Assembly (NCBI RefSeq): GCF_031755915.1
Contig: NC_083382.1
Coordinates: forward strand, 31,456,501-31,520,500
From: Ziziphus jujuba
Taxonomy: Eukaryota > Streptophyta > Magnoliopsida > Rosales > Rhamnaceae
Direction of reading: 5' to 3'
Length of the DNA: 64,000 nt
The translations under genes were made by a program, and so were the position numbers. Positions 26,301-37,035 of this stretch are shown piece after piece. Numbering within the stretch: position 1 is the stretch's first letter; each line of letters starts with the position of its first letter. The notes beneath the pieces are model-generated. The model had not been told where the DNA came from. It searched no databases and saw nothing but the letters and a program-made list of their open reading frames with translations.

Positions 26301-29300
26301 TGTGTATTGCGCTTCAGATATTTAATCTTTATATTTCCAGTCATTCTTTCCTGTTTGTGACCTCTGCCTTCCATTTTTTTTCCAGGATGGGATCAATGGT
26401 CTTCCTGATTTGGAGAGTTCTTTTGCTTCATTTCCTATTAAACCTCTTCAAGCACTTAAGTATGATATTTCCCTTTTATGCCTAATATTATCTCTTTAAA
26501 ATATCTTCATCTTTTTCATTTTAATTGAGTTTATGGCAATAAGCAAACTTCTGCAAGGGTTATTAATTTGCCATAGGGAAAGACTTGCCTATGCATGGTG
26601 CAACTTTTATGGATGCAATCCATTTTGGGTTGCACTGCTATTTCATTCTTAATTATAAGAGTTTCCAAAAATTTTTGTTAAGATGTTTAGATCTTTGTTG
26701 AGTCTTTCATTAGTAGTATGTCTTCTTCCTTTGAAGTGCCATTTTTCTTATTTTATTTAACATTCCATTTTGTATCATCTACTTGTTTAAGTATTATACA
26801 TATTTTTTCTAAAGCTTTTAAGATGATTTCAAACATGTTAAGTGTTTACTTAGAATTAAATACTTCAATTTTTATAATTATTTATTATTTAAGCGACACT
26901 TTCTCTGATGCAGAGGCTGTTTTGATGTATGTGAGGATGAGATGAGTGCGAATAGTCCAAGAACCATGGATCGAGAAAATGGAAGAAATGATGGGGAATG
27001 TTCTGGGCAAAATAATGTTTTACCACGTCATGTCATGCCCGAACATAGAAAGTTTTTGAGTGGTTCTCTTCTACCGGATAATGCTCTTTCTCCTAGAAAG
27101 GGTATTGGTGATGGGGATAGGTATACCATTTTCTTGCAATTAAAGTTGATAATTTTGTTGAGTAGAGGAGCTTAGTTATGGCAATTTCTAATGACTTGGA
27201 ATTTTAAAGGGATTATGCACAATCAAAATTTCAAGCAGAACGTAACTATAGTGGGCCATTGCTGTATCGCCAAAAGCGAGATTCCAATAACTCTTCGTCT
27301 GGTCTGTTCTGCTCTTATTGTTGATTACAGTTTATCATTTGTTTTAATGCTATATAAGAAATTATTTTGGTATGGTTGCATCACTTTATGCAGCAGAGGA
27401 TACATCAGAAGGAGCAGTTGTCCAACGTAAAGGGCGCTTTAAAGTCACATCTGCAGAGCTCAGTCCCAAGGTACTAATGCATCATCAGGTTATCATTTAT
27501 ATGAAGTGCAGTTTTTGGTTTACTCTGAAGCTGGTAAAAAGTTAAACATTGAGGTTTTATGTCAGTGCAGAAATTTGTAGTTTATTTTTCTGATGAGAGG
27601 ATGTGCTGGTAATATTGCCAATTATATGGCATGTGGCTGAAAAAAAGTGTCGACCTATCTATTTTAGTACTTCAATGTGCTTTCCTTGTGCTTGCTGTTG
27701 ATTATTTTTAAAAAAAGAGCAAATTTTAGCCACTGACCAAGCTTTTAATGCAGCATTGAATTTGCATTGAAATATATCAGAATCAGAGAGAAAAGCTTCT
27801 TATAAATTGTTCTAACCAATTCAGATCTACGCATTACCTTCTATGTTCAAAATGGTCTGCTTCTAATTAGCACGCTACCTGTGTGGTATATGAAATGTAT
27901 ACCATGTGATGTTGTACTGACACTTGTATTTGTTTCTGGAAAAAGATTTAGAAAGCATACTTACACTTGCATTTGTTTCCAAAAAAAAATTAGAACGCTT
28001 ATTATATAGTAATATATGGTTGAGCTTGACACAATTGTTAATATATTTGTATATTTCCTTGTCGTGAACTTGTGATAGGCTGTTCTTTACGTCTATATAA
28101 AGTCTGAAATTTATAAAAGAAAACTGTACAAGAATGGCTTTACCTTCTATATGACTATAACTTCAAGCTTGCCAATAATGAATGAGTTACCACTGTTGGC
28201 CAGAGTTTGCACATTGGATGAATTGTGGTTTCTTTATCATTTTACTTCATATATTTTCATCCTGTGGCTCGAATTGTTTTATCTGAAATTTGTACCCTAG
28301 TATTTAGTTCGATATATAATTGGCATGTTAAATTTAAATTATCTATAGTGATGCTCAACTTGATGAATAACAAGGACGGAACTTAGTAATATATCTTTAA
28401 GGCAATGGCTTTGTAACCATTGCCATTTCATGTATGCTTCAGGGTCTTACAAATTGCTTCTTTAACCCAATTTGTGGAGGTTTGACTAGTCCAACTGCCC
28501 TGAACCTTACGGCCACGAGTGTTCTCCCATCATTACAGTTCATTCTGCAGCAGAATTCCATGCAAAGGGTATGTGTCTGTTTGTATATTGTATGTAATGT
28601 TGTATGTATCATGTCTCAATTTCTTTTCCTTTTGAAATAATTTTGACAGGAAGAGATAATTAAATTGATCAAGTATGTGGAACAAACCTCTGGTAATGTT
28701 TCTCATCAATGATCATTTCCATTCTCATTTTGACACTGTAAAATTTCTTGGATTTCACATTTTTAGCTTGATGCAGGCAAGCAAGCTGAATCAGCTGAGG
28801 CAGGAGCTGGTGACCTTTTGCAGGTATAATTCATTCCATTTATCTTGAAACATGATATTATTTTTGCTAGCCAAAATATATTTTTTCGTATAAAATGTAT
28901 TAATTCTAATTGTTAAGCAATTTTCTATTATTTCACTTGTGTTATTGTTGAAGGTCTGTTATTTGTGGGTGAGTTTATGGTGGATCTGTTTCTTGTTCGA
29001 CTTAGGTCAATGAATGCTTCTTCCCCCTCTTCCTCTCGTGATTGCATGAGACAGTTTTCTGGCCTTGCTTGCTTTATTAATGTGTCCTAAAACTTAAATG
29101 AGTTGTGGACTCTGCATGGTGTCAAACACAAATTAGGTCTCTCCACTGTGCTTATTATGTCTATGACTCTGGTCATGCAACAGGCCTCCCCCCTGTGGAC
29201 CCTTGACACCCTTGTTAGGCAGGGGTGTTGGGGGAAGTAGCTCTGCATGGGACCGTTCCAAGCAGTTCTCCCAGTTCACACAATTCTTTAACCTCCTTCC

Positions 29301-30002
29301 CCATAAAATCCATGGGGCTTATTTGTTGTTATTTTGTATTTATTGGCTGGAGTCTCAAGTGCGGTGGTTATATATTGTTGGTTACTGGAAGCAGGCTTTG
29401 GATAACACATACAGCATTGTAAATACTGGCACTAATTGAGCTTTTGACTGAAAACCTCTCATTTGTTTCTTTTTCTGTTCCTAATTTGTAACAACAATTG
29501 AGAATACCATGCAGATACCTCCTGCCTCCTCACGAGAGAGAGAGCTGCAGTCTCAGGTGATTCATTTACAACAGAGGTACAATGTGAAACTCAATAAATT
29601 TTGGTGACATATGTTTTACTTCCAAGTCTATTTCCAACTTACTCCTAATCTCTGATAACAGCATTGGAAGCCTTGTTGAAGAATTGCAAAGACAGAAATT
29701 GAAGAATGTCCAGGTTTGTGTGCTTGTCCTAGTTGGAATTTCATCTTTCTTTTGCTGATGCAGTATATTGTTTGGCGTCTTATGTTTGTATATCACGACC
29801 AAGGTGTGATTTGAGGACCTATGTAATTGTCTACTTGAGAGATGTAGATGATTCAGATTTGGTTTATATAGACTTTGATATGTTTTGACATGCATGTCAT
29901 TGCTCAAAATTTTTCAAAGAGTAGATAGCGATTAGGATTTGACAACACTCCTTTGGTTTGCAGTTAGAAAGACAACTGAATGCTTTGGTCAACAAAGAGT
30001 AA
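23388..30002 (+). CDS. STE20/SPS1-related (OSR1/SPAK, BLUS1-like) Ser/Thr kinase, 20 coding exons, 669 aa
   Basis: Exons: 23388-23555, 23828-24082, 24463-24587, 24708-24752, 24884-24965, 25074-25142, 25214-25384, 25500-25565, 25903-25971, 26116-26256, 26386-26459, 26914-27120, 27210-27301, 27394-27470, 28443-28568, 28650-28692, 28777-28823, 29515-29576, 29662-29713, 29964-30002. They total 2010 nt, all GT-AG and in frame. The N-terminal kinase domain is complete: Gly loop GEGVSATV (23-30), VAIK lysine K45, HRDVKAGN with D139, DFG at 157-159, GTPCWMAPE and a DIWSFGIT block. The rest is a low-complexity linker and a C-terminal coiled coil rich in Leu, Gln and Glu. The family includes BLUS1, a guard-cell phototropin substrate, but this member is closer to the longer, less studied relatives (At4g10730/At4g24100 type, from memory). 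A second ATG at codon 5 could be the real start. The role is unassigned. Confidence 0.92.
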
Positions 30003-30821
30003 GTTTGAGAAAGAAATTTGGTGCTGTCACTACCAGACCATTGAGAAACCCTGGTCAACAAAGGGGAGACGATAAGAGAAGAAAACGAAGCACGGAGTCG
30101 ATGTCATTAGGACTGCCTAAAAGAAATTTTTACCATGTGGCAAGGTTTGTGAGGCTGCAACCGTTGTGCAAAATATACGAGGTTGTTTTCTTCTTCTTCT
30201 TCTTCTTCTTCTTCTTGTATTTCTAGTGTACCATATGTGTGAATGGTGTGTTATGCAGACAACGAAATTTTGAGATGCTTTTCTTTCGAGTCTCAAATTG
30301 TGTAACATGTAATTTATTTACTCATTTTGTAATTATATTAACAGTTTAAAATGTCTCCCTCTGTTGTCACACGCATACTCGCGCAACATAGCATACTCGT
30401 GCAACAGAGTATGCTCCCTTTGATTATCAGTTAGAGTTTGTTTGTTTCATGCTTTCCCGTGTCTGCTTCCTGGTAGAGTTATAACCTGATAATCAGCAGC
30501 ATTTGATTACCCTGTGAATCTATTCTTTGGAAAAAAACTTGTCAGTTTGAATTTTGAGAGATTAGGGGAGGGGACGGTGCAATTTTTATTTTTATTTTAA
30601 TTAATATAATTATGGAATCATATTCTCTCTTTTTCTTTTTCTTTTTTTTGCCCCCCTCATAATGAGAGATGACGGGAAAAAAAAAATGAGTGTTGTAGCT
30701 ATAAAAATATATATTTTGCTTCAAGCTATAGTATCTTTTGGTGTAAGATTTCAATTATCTTTTAGTAATAATTTCCTGTTGCATAGGAGTACAGGTGCAA
30801 GTGCTTAAAAAGGATCTCAGG

Positions 30822-30855
<34 letters not shown>

Positions 30856-31969
30856 AAAAAAAGCGAAGGAAAAAAAGAAGAAGAGAGAAAGGAGTTATGG
30901 AGACCACGTCCTCAATAAACTAGTATTTTTACCTTAATTTACCAAAAAAGAAAGTATTTTTTTACCTTTGTATTGATGAAAAATTAATCATCTGGTGCTG
31001 CATATATTTAAATCCCTTGAAATAAATATTGTTCATCATCATTAAAAATCGAATATCAACAATTAAAATATTTTGGATGGAGAAACAATATTGCAAAAAA
31101 CTGGATTCCTTTGAAATAAATATTATTCAACAAAATAAAGAATCGAATGTCAACAATTTAGATATGAATGCGGGGAAACAATCAATAATGTAGATATTTA
31201 GACGTTTAGTGCCGGATAAACAATCACGTCAGTCAATGTTCTCTATAGTAGTCATTTGTAAATTGTTTTGATTACATACATATTTATTGCTTTGTTTCTT
31301 ACCTAGGTATAAATAAATTATGAAGGGGCTCCGTTTGGTTTTTTTTGATGGGTTGGTATCTGGGAGTGATGTATGGGACTTTCTGAAGACTTCGATTTAG
31401 TTGGAAACATGTTTTTATTTATTTTTTATTATTTTTTTTTCTAAAAGACTAGAGGAAAATAATGTGATTGGAAGGTGAGGTTATTTAACATACCCTCCTG
31501 TCATTCTAACATTATGCTCTCAACTAATTGGATTGTGTGTCTGAGTAGCTAACCCGTGCTCACTGGTCATTCAACACGTGACACTGCTCAATCTTTTCAT
31601 TCACTTACCCACTTTTAGCCGCTCTATGTAGCCGAGCCATTTCGCCGTTAACAATGGTTGGAAAGCTAGAGCAAAGCCATAAAATAGCTAATTAATTAAT
31701 TAGCTAGAGAGAACTGTTTGGCTAAGCCAAGCCAAAGCCATATGAAACTTTAAAACTTTCTTATTATATTAGTCCATGACGAGAGTTAAAAAAAAAAGAA
31801 AGAGAAAAAAAAAAAAAAAAAAGAAAAGAAAAAGAAAAAGGTACCCTTTGCATGACTATATAGATATTCTCATTTTAATAGTTCCTACACACAGCTACTA
31901 CGGCAAGCAGCTACTAAGTATTGTTTGTATCATTATTCATAGCCAGTCTCCTCTTCCATTTCTGAAAAT
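30003..31969. other. Kinase 3' flank and spacer to the CCR-like gene
   Basis: The first 400-500 bases are probably the kinase 3' UTR. They contain a CTT repeat (about 30189-30217) and an 18-bp tandem repeat that can form a hairpin (30373-30414). Further on there is a poly-A tract of about 33 bases near 30822-30854 and purine-rich sequence at 31786-31840 just before the next gene. No gene is visible. Confidence 0.5.
30189..30217. repeat. (CTT)n microsatellite in the presumed kinase 3' UTR
   Basis: About nine TTC/CTT triplets starting 190 bp after the kinase stop codon. A simple repeat, probably transcribed. Confidence 0.85.
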
Positions 31970-34819
31970 ATGGGAATCGTCAAATCAGAAGAAAGGAAGA
32001 AGGCGGAGATGGAAGAATTCCGCCGCATATTGGTGGCAAACTCCGGCGTCTATCGCCGGAAAGACGAAGAATATTTCAAAGGAAAGCGATTTCCATTCAC
32101 ATCCATCGACGACGACGACGATGAACAAGGAGATAAACTGGTCTGTGTTACCAGCGGCGTTTCCTTCTTAGGCCTCGCCATCGTCGACCGCCTCTTGACC
32201 CGTGGTTACTCCGTTCGCCTCCTCGTCGACAATCCTGGTAATTAGTCAATATATTTATTCTTAACCACTTTTTTTTTTTTTTTTTGTGTGTGTGTTTTGC
32301 ATGCATTTCTGACAAACTCTTCCTGGAACTCAATTCATCAATTCCGTAGTTTATATTTTTAAAGAGAAAAAAAAAAACAGAAAAAAGGAAAAAGGCTAAA
32401 AAAAGAACTGTTCACTTTTGACTACTAGCTTTCATCAATAATTGGTTTCATACAGTTTAGTTTGGATCTTCTTAAAAATCAAACATGGTATTAGAAAGAA
32501 GAGTAGGTTTCCAAATTCTATTTCTCTATTGAACTTTTCTAGAAGAGTAATGATCTATGGAAGAAGAAAAATAAATATGTAAAATATATTAATTTTTTTA
32601 TTTATTTAGTTACTATTATGTTGATAAGTTTATAATTATAACTTATTATCCAAACAAAGAAAAAAAGAAGTTTATAATTATAACTATATAGTCTGTCTTA
32701 AATTCATGGTTATTTTAATTAAATAATGTGTAATTACTTATTTACCCAAAAAAAATAATAATAATGTGTAATTACTCTTTCTCGGTGCGTAGTCACTGAA
32801 ATGGTGCTTGACTGAAAAAATGCAGAAGATATAGAAAACGTAAGAGAGATGGAAAGAGGAGAGAGAAGGATGAGTAATGATAAAGCCATTTCGGCAGTAA
32901 TGGCGAAACTGACAGAGACTGAAAGCTTATCAGAGGCATTCAATGGCTGTCGTGGCGTTTTCCATACCTCTTCCTTTGTAGACCCCGCTGGTCTCTCTGG
33001 TTACACGGTGAGTCTATTTATTTTTTTTATACTTCCAAAAAATAAAAAATAAAATAAATGAATAAACCAAAAAAAAATAAATTGATACCTAAGTCAATTC
33101 ATTAACCTACCGACTAGTTCTTCGTTTTCCATGATTTTTTTTTAATTTTTTTTTGTTCCATGTAAAAATTAGACTAAGTACTCTTATTCTCAATTTTTGG
33201 GTTGAAGAAGATAGTTTAGAAACTTCTGTTTATGAATTGAAATTTGGAAATTACGATTTGGTACTTAAAACAAAATTTTAGTTTTTATCTTACTTGATTA
33301 TTAAAGATTTGCAAAGTAAAGAAGCTTCATAATTTTGAAAATAGAGATAAAAATGTATGCACTATAATGCTTTTTTACTGACCAATCCAGCCCGAACATA
33401 TTATGGGCTAATTGGACCTGGTTTAGTATTGATTGGACTACACAAAAAAAAAAAAAAAAAAGATTAGTCCTGAATAAAATGGCCAAAAGATGTCCCATCA
33501 AGATTCGTCGGCTGGTTTGCGTCCAAATCAATGACATTCTTGTTAGAACAACTTGTTTCATTTTGACAAAACACCATTCGCTTCTTTCGATTGGTACTGA
33601 TGCCCATCCTTTTCTGTATGGCCTGAGCCTCATTCTGTCTACGCCCTTGGACCCAGATAATAATGTAATGATAATAATGTAGAATCCTTTTGATCATTAC
33701 ATAATTAACTAAACCATAAATCTGAAATTCTTTTCTCTTCAAGAGGATGTAAGTGTCGGCCACCTCAAAGTTTATCCAAGAGAATCTAATTTCACTATGT
33801 CATCAAATGAAACACTAAATGTTCATATCAAATTCACATCGTCCACTTGATTGTCACTAATGCAAGGTTTACATCTACTTCAAGTTGTAGTTTTGTAATA
33901 TTGAAAGTTATTCTTTTTTTCTTTATCTTTTTTTTTTTCTTTTCCTCAATTAGAAATCCATGGTTGAGATAGAAGTAAAGGTGACTGAAAATGTGATAAA
34001 GGCGTGTGCAAGAACACCATCAGTGAAAAAATGTGTGCTCACTTCCTCACTTTTGGCCTGTATTTGGCAAGATACAAGTCACCAAGACATTTCCCCTGTC
34101 ATTAACCATGAGTGTTGGAGTCATGAATCGCTCTGCATAGATAAAAAGGTGAGCTTCGGAACATATTATGACCATTTCTTTATGGAAATAAGCTTCCAAA
34201 ATCAAACTAATTAATTCCATTTGATGAAATCGGCAGCTCTGGTATGCACTGGGAAAGCTGAGGTCTGAGAAAGCTGCATGGAAGATAGCTGAGGAAACGG
34301 GGTTAAAGTTGGTCACCCTTTGCCCAGCTCTCATTACAGGTCCTCAGTTATGTTGTAGAAATCCAACAGCCACCATTGCTTATCTTAAAGGTTCCCCATT
34401 TTTTTCCCACCACATTTCAAGCCCTTTTTACTTTTCCATCTCAGAAATGTGTTTCTATAAGAAAAAGGTATATTTTATTTTTGTGAATAAATAATGTGAC
34501 AGGGGCAAAAGAAATGTACGAAAAGGGTTTGCTGGCCACAGTGGATGTGAATAGACTAGCAGAAGCACATGTATGCGTATTTGAGGCAATGAGCAGGACA
34601 GCGTTCGGTAGGTACATTTGCTTTGATAAAGTGATTGAAAGAGAAGATGATGCGGAGAAGCTAGCACAGCAGACAAACATATCAAAGAGTAAGATATGTG
34701 AGGGAACAGAATCTGGATTTATCCACTCTGGATTTCGATTGTCAAATACAAAGCTTTCAAATCTCATGTCATCTACATTTGGACGATGTTACAGCCAGTG
34801 GCATGGTCAATACAACTAA
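31970..34819 (+). CDS. Cinnamoyl-CoA reductase-like protein (SNL6-type SDR), 5 exons, 371 aa
   Basis: Exons: 31970-32237, 32826-33007, 33954-34148, 34237-34390, 34503-34819; 1116 nt, all GT-AG and in frame. The protein is an extended-type short-chain dehydrogenase. An N-terminal extension of about 55 residues with an acidic run precedes the nucleotide-binding VTSGVSFLG (60-68). A TSS block (180-182) supplies the likely catalytic Ser, and LWYALGK gives the Tyr218-xxx-Lys222 pair. The canonical CCR signature NWYCYGK is changed to LWYALGK, and the usual TGAGGFI-like loop is TSGVSFLG. These changes are typical of the CCR-like/SNL6 branch, so activity on cinnamoyl-CoA is doubtful. Rice SNL6 is needed for NH1-mediated disease resistance and affects lignin (known). 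Function here is inferred from family only. Neighbours give no pathway link. Confidence 0.88.
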
Positions 34820-34962
34820 AAGCACCCTTTTAATAAGTCTTTATGATTTTAATTACCTTACTTTTTGTAGTCATAGACGTTTGCTTGTAATTTTGTCTTT
34901 GAGAAAGAAAACTAGTTAGCCCTTGATTAATATTTATCATCCCTTATAACTAGAATATGATA

Positions 34963-35330
34963 ATATCAAATCCAAGCAGTTTATATTCATAAATTAGCAA
35001 TTTGAAATCGACGTTATAACGCTTACTACCACAAAAATATCCCACGGTAGATTAGATTAGATTTAGGATAATGTACATATAAACTTGTAGAACACTCCCA
35101 AAATCATAATTTTGTCTTTAGTATTATGTTAGTTAGCTTCAACCTCTAAAACAGAGACTACAATAATGTCAAATCCGAGCAGTTTACATTCATTAAAGAG
35201 GTCAAAAGATTTATTTAATGGCAATTAGCAAGCCACGTTGTGCAGTTTACATTCATAAAAGTGGTCAAAAGATTCATTTAATAGCTATTAGCAAGCGACG
35301 TTTTATCCCTTGCTACCACAAAAGGTTCCA
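34963..35330. repeat. Diverged local duplication with an internal 63-bp tandem repeat
   Basis: One block near 34963-35045 and one near 35163-35330 share AATCC(A/G)AGCAGTTTA(T/C)ATTCAT at the left and CTACCACAAAA at the right. The second block has an internal tandem duplication offset by 63 bp (GCAGTTTACATTCAT at 35179 and 35242). It lies 150-500 bp downstream of the CCR-like stop codon. Confidence 0.7.
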
Positions 35331-35634
35331 AGGTACCTGTCGGTTCAAAGGAGGAGCAAATTAATTCAGCTTCACCGACATGGTACATTAAGAAATTTAT
35401 GATAATGCATATAAAAATGAAATTGATTTTTTTTCTTTCTTATAATACTTTTATCCCCGTTCCGAGAAAACCGAGCATATGCTGATCAGATCGTTGCAAA
35501 ACCAGTAAAACAGCTGAGACACTGGAGAAAAACATTAAAAAGAAAATTAAAAAGAAAAAAACTGAGTTTATAAAATAATTATAAAGAAGATAAACGAGAA
35601 ATGGGGGCTCAGAGAGTTGCTATCTGTGCTCAAC

Positions 35635-35663
35635 GAAGAGCCTTTTTATTCAAAAGGCTCTTC
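35635..35663. repeat. Perfect 12-bp stem hairpin
   Basis: GAAGAGCCTTTT, a 5-nt loop, then AAAAGGCTCTTC. The stem has no mismatch. It is isolated in intergenic DNA with no adjacent open frame. It is too short for a plant microRNA precursor. Confidence 0.85.
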
Positions 35664-36300
35664 TCATACAAGAGGTGTCAGAATTCAAAGCACTCTTCAT
35701 CTTTGCCCTATTTAATAGCATGAAAATATTTTTTAAAAAATGAAGTGAATACATGAACAGAAAGACAAAGAAAAGAATCAAGGGGCTTTATGATCGTAGA
35801 AAGATGAGGAAGAAGACCAGCCGAATTCACATCAGATATTCGACACAAGCGAAATCTTGAATTGCGGCCATGAGATGCGCCCTGATGTTAGGGTTTTCAG
35901 AGACCAGTGTGCTCGAGCTGCAGTAAGCGACGAACGATGATGCATTGCATAAATAGCTAGATTCTGGGCTTTAATGGAAAAGGCCCAACATAAGCCGGGT
36001 TTGGGTGCCCATTTGAAGCCATCCGTTTATAAGCCCGATAGAGAAAACCCTGCATGAAATTCGAATAAAAGCCCACAAAATCTTCCGTATAAATAATGGT
36101 AACTGGGAATTTTAGCTGCATTTGCCATTTACAGATTTTAACTCTGTCCGTACTGACCTCTTAACAGCTTTTCTCAATCTGTTTCAAAATTGAAACAACC
36201 AAAGCGTGATCACTTTTCCCCCCTTCTTTATCAAATTCCAGGTCGGTGACTCCTCAGCTTTACTTTAGTTTAACGAGATCATAATAGATTTGCCTCTGCG

Positions 36301-36303
36301 CCC

Positions 36304-36366
<63 letters not shown>
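36301..36366. repeat. Compound (C)n(CT)n(AT)n microsatellite
   Basis: A C run of about 15, then about 12 CT units, then about 14 AT units. A second CT-then-TA compound repeat follows at about 36457-36515. The two together look like a duplicated microsatellite block. Confidence 0.9.
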
Positions 36367-36373
<7 letters not shown>

Positions 36374-36449
36374 TTGCGAATTGCAAATTACATCCACATC
36401 CTCAAAATACATACCCTCTTTTAGCCAACACAGACATCATTTACCAATG

Positions 36450-36483
<34 letters not shown>

Positions 36484-36654
36484 AAATACATATATATATA
36501 TATATATATATATATGAAAAAAATATGAGCGAGTCCCCGAGTAGGTCAGAGAGGCTTGATGGGGAGCAATGACCAGCACCATCCTCGGAAGACAATATAT
36601 AGACTGGTGGATTTTGGTTTAGCAATAATATTTGTTTAATGAAGCTAGGATGTG

Positions 36655-36700
36655 GGTGCACGTGCCGGGAGCCCGCCCACGTGCATGCATGAGTCATGCA
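36655..36700. promoter_or_regulatory. Cluster of G-box/ABRE, RY and GCN4-like elements
   Basis: Within 42 bp there are two CACGTG G-boxes (36659-36664, 36678-36683), an RY repeat CATGCATG (36684-36691), TGAGTCA (36690-36696) and a further RY core CATGCA (36695-36700). In plants CACGTG recruits bZIP/bHLH factors such as ABI5, CATGCA recruits the B3 factors ABI3, FUS3 and LEC2, and TGAGTCA is the GCN4-type bZIP site of seed storage promoters. The target gene is uncertain. The nearest plus-strand gene starts at 40295, possibly after a long leader intron. Confidence 0.5.
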
Positions 36701-37001
36701 AAGGGTGAAGAAAGTAAAACCCACAGGCCACAACAGGCAGAGGCATCAGCAGCAGCAGGGAGAGAGTGTGGAAAAAGAGCTTGGTTGATGAGGAACACTT
36801 CCCTATATTCGCTGTCATCGGTACTCGTCAAACCCCCAGTACTAAGTGCCCTTGGACCTTCTCTCTCTGTCTCTCTCATATTATATATATAATGCTGCCA
36901 TGGGAAGAAGTAGAATATATATATATTTCAGATACGCTTTTATTTTTTTGAAAGCTTTTTATTTATAACAAAGTACTTAAACAATATTAGATTAAAAAAG
37001 C

Positions 37002-37035
<34 letters not shown>

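Noticed and set aside
36655..36700. Possible microRNA precursor around the CACGTG palindromes
   Set aside because: The TGCACGTG...CACGTGCA pairing has only an 8-bp stem, and no known plant microRNA sequence was recognised here.
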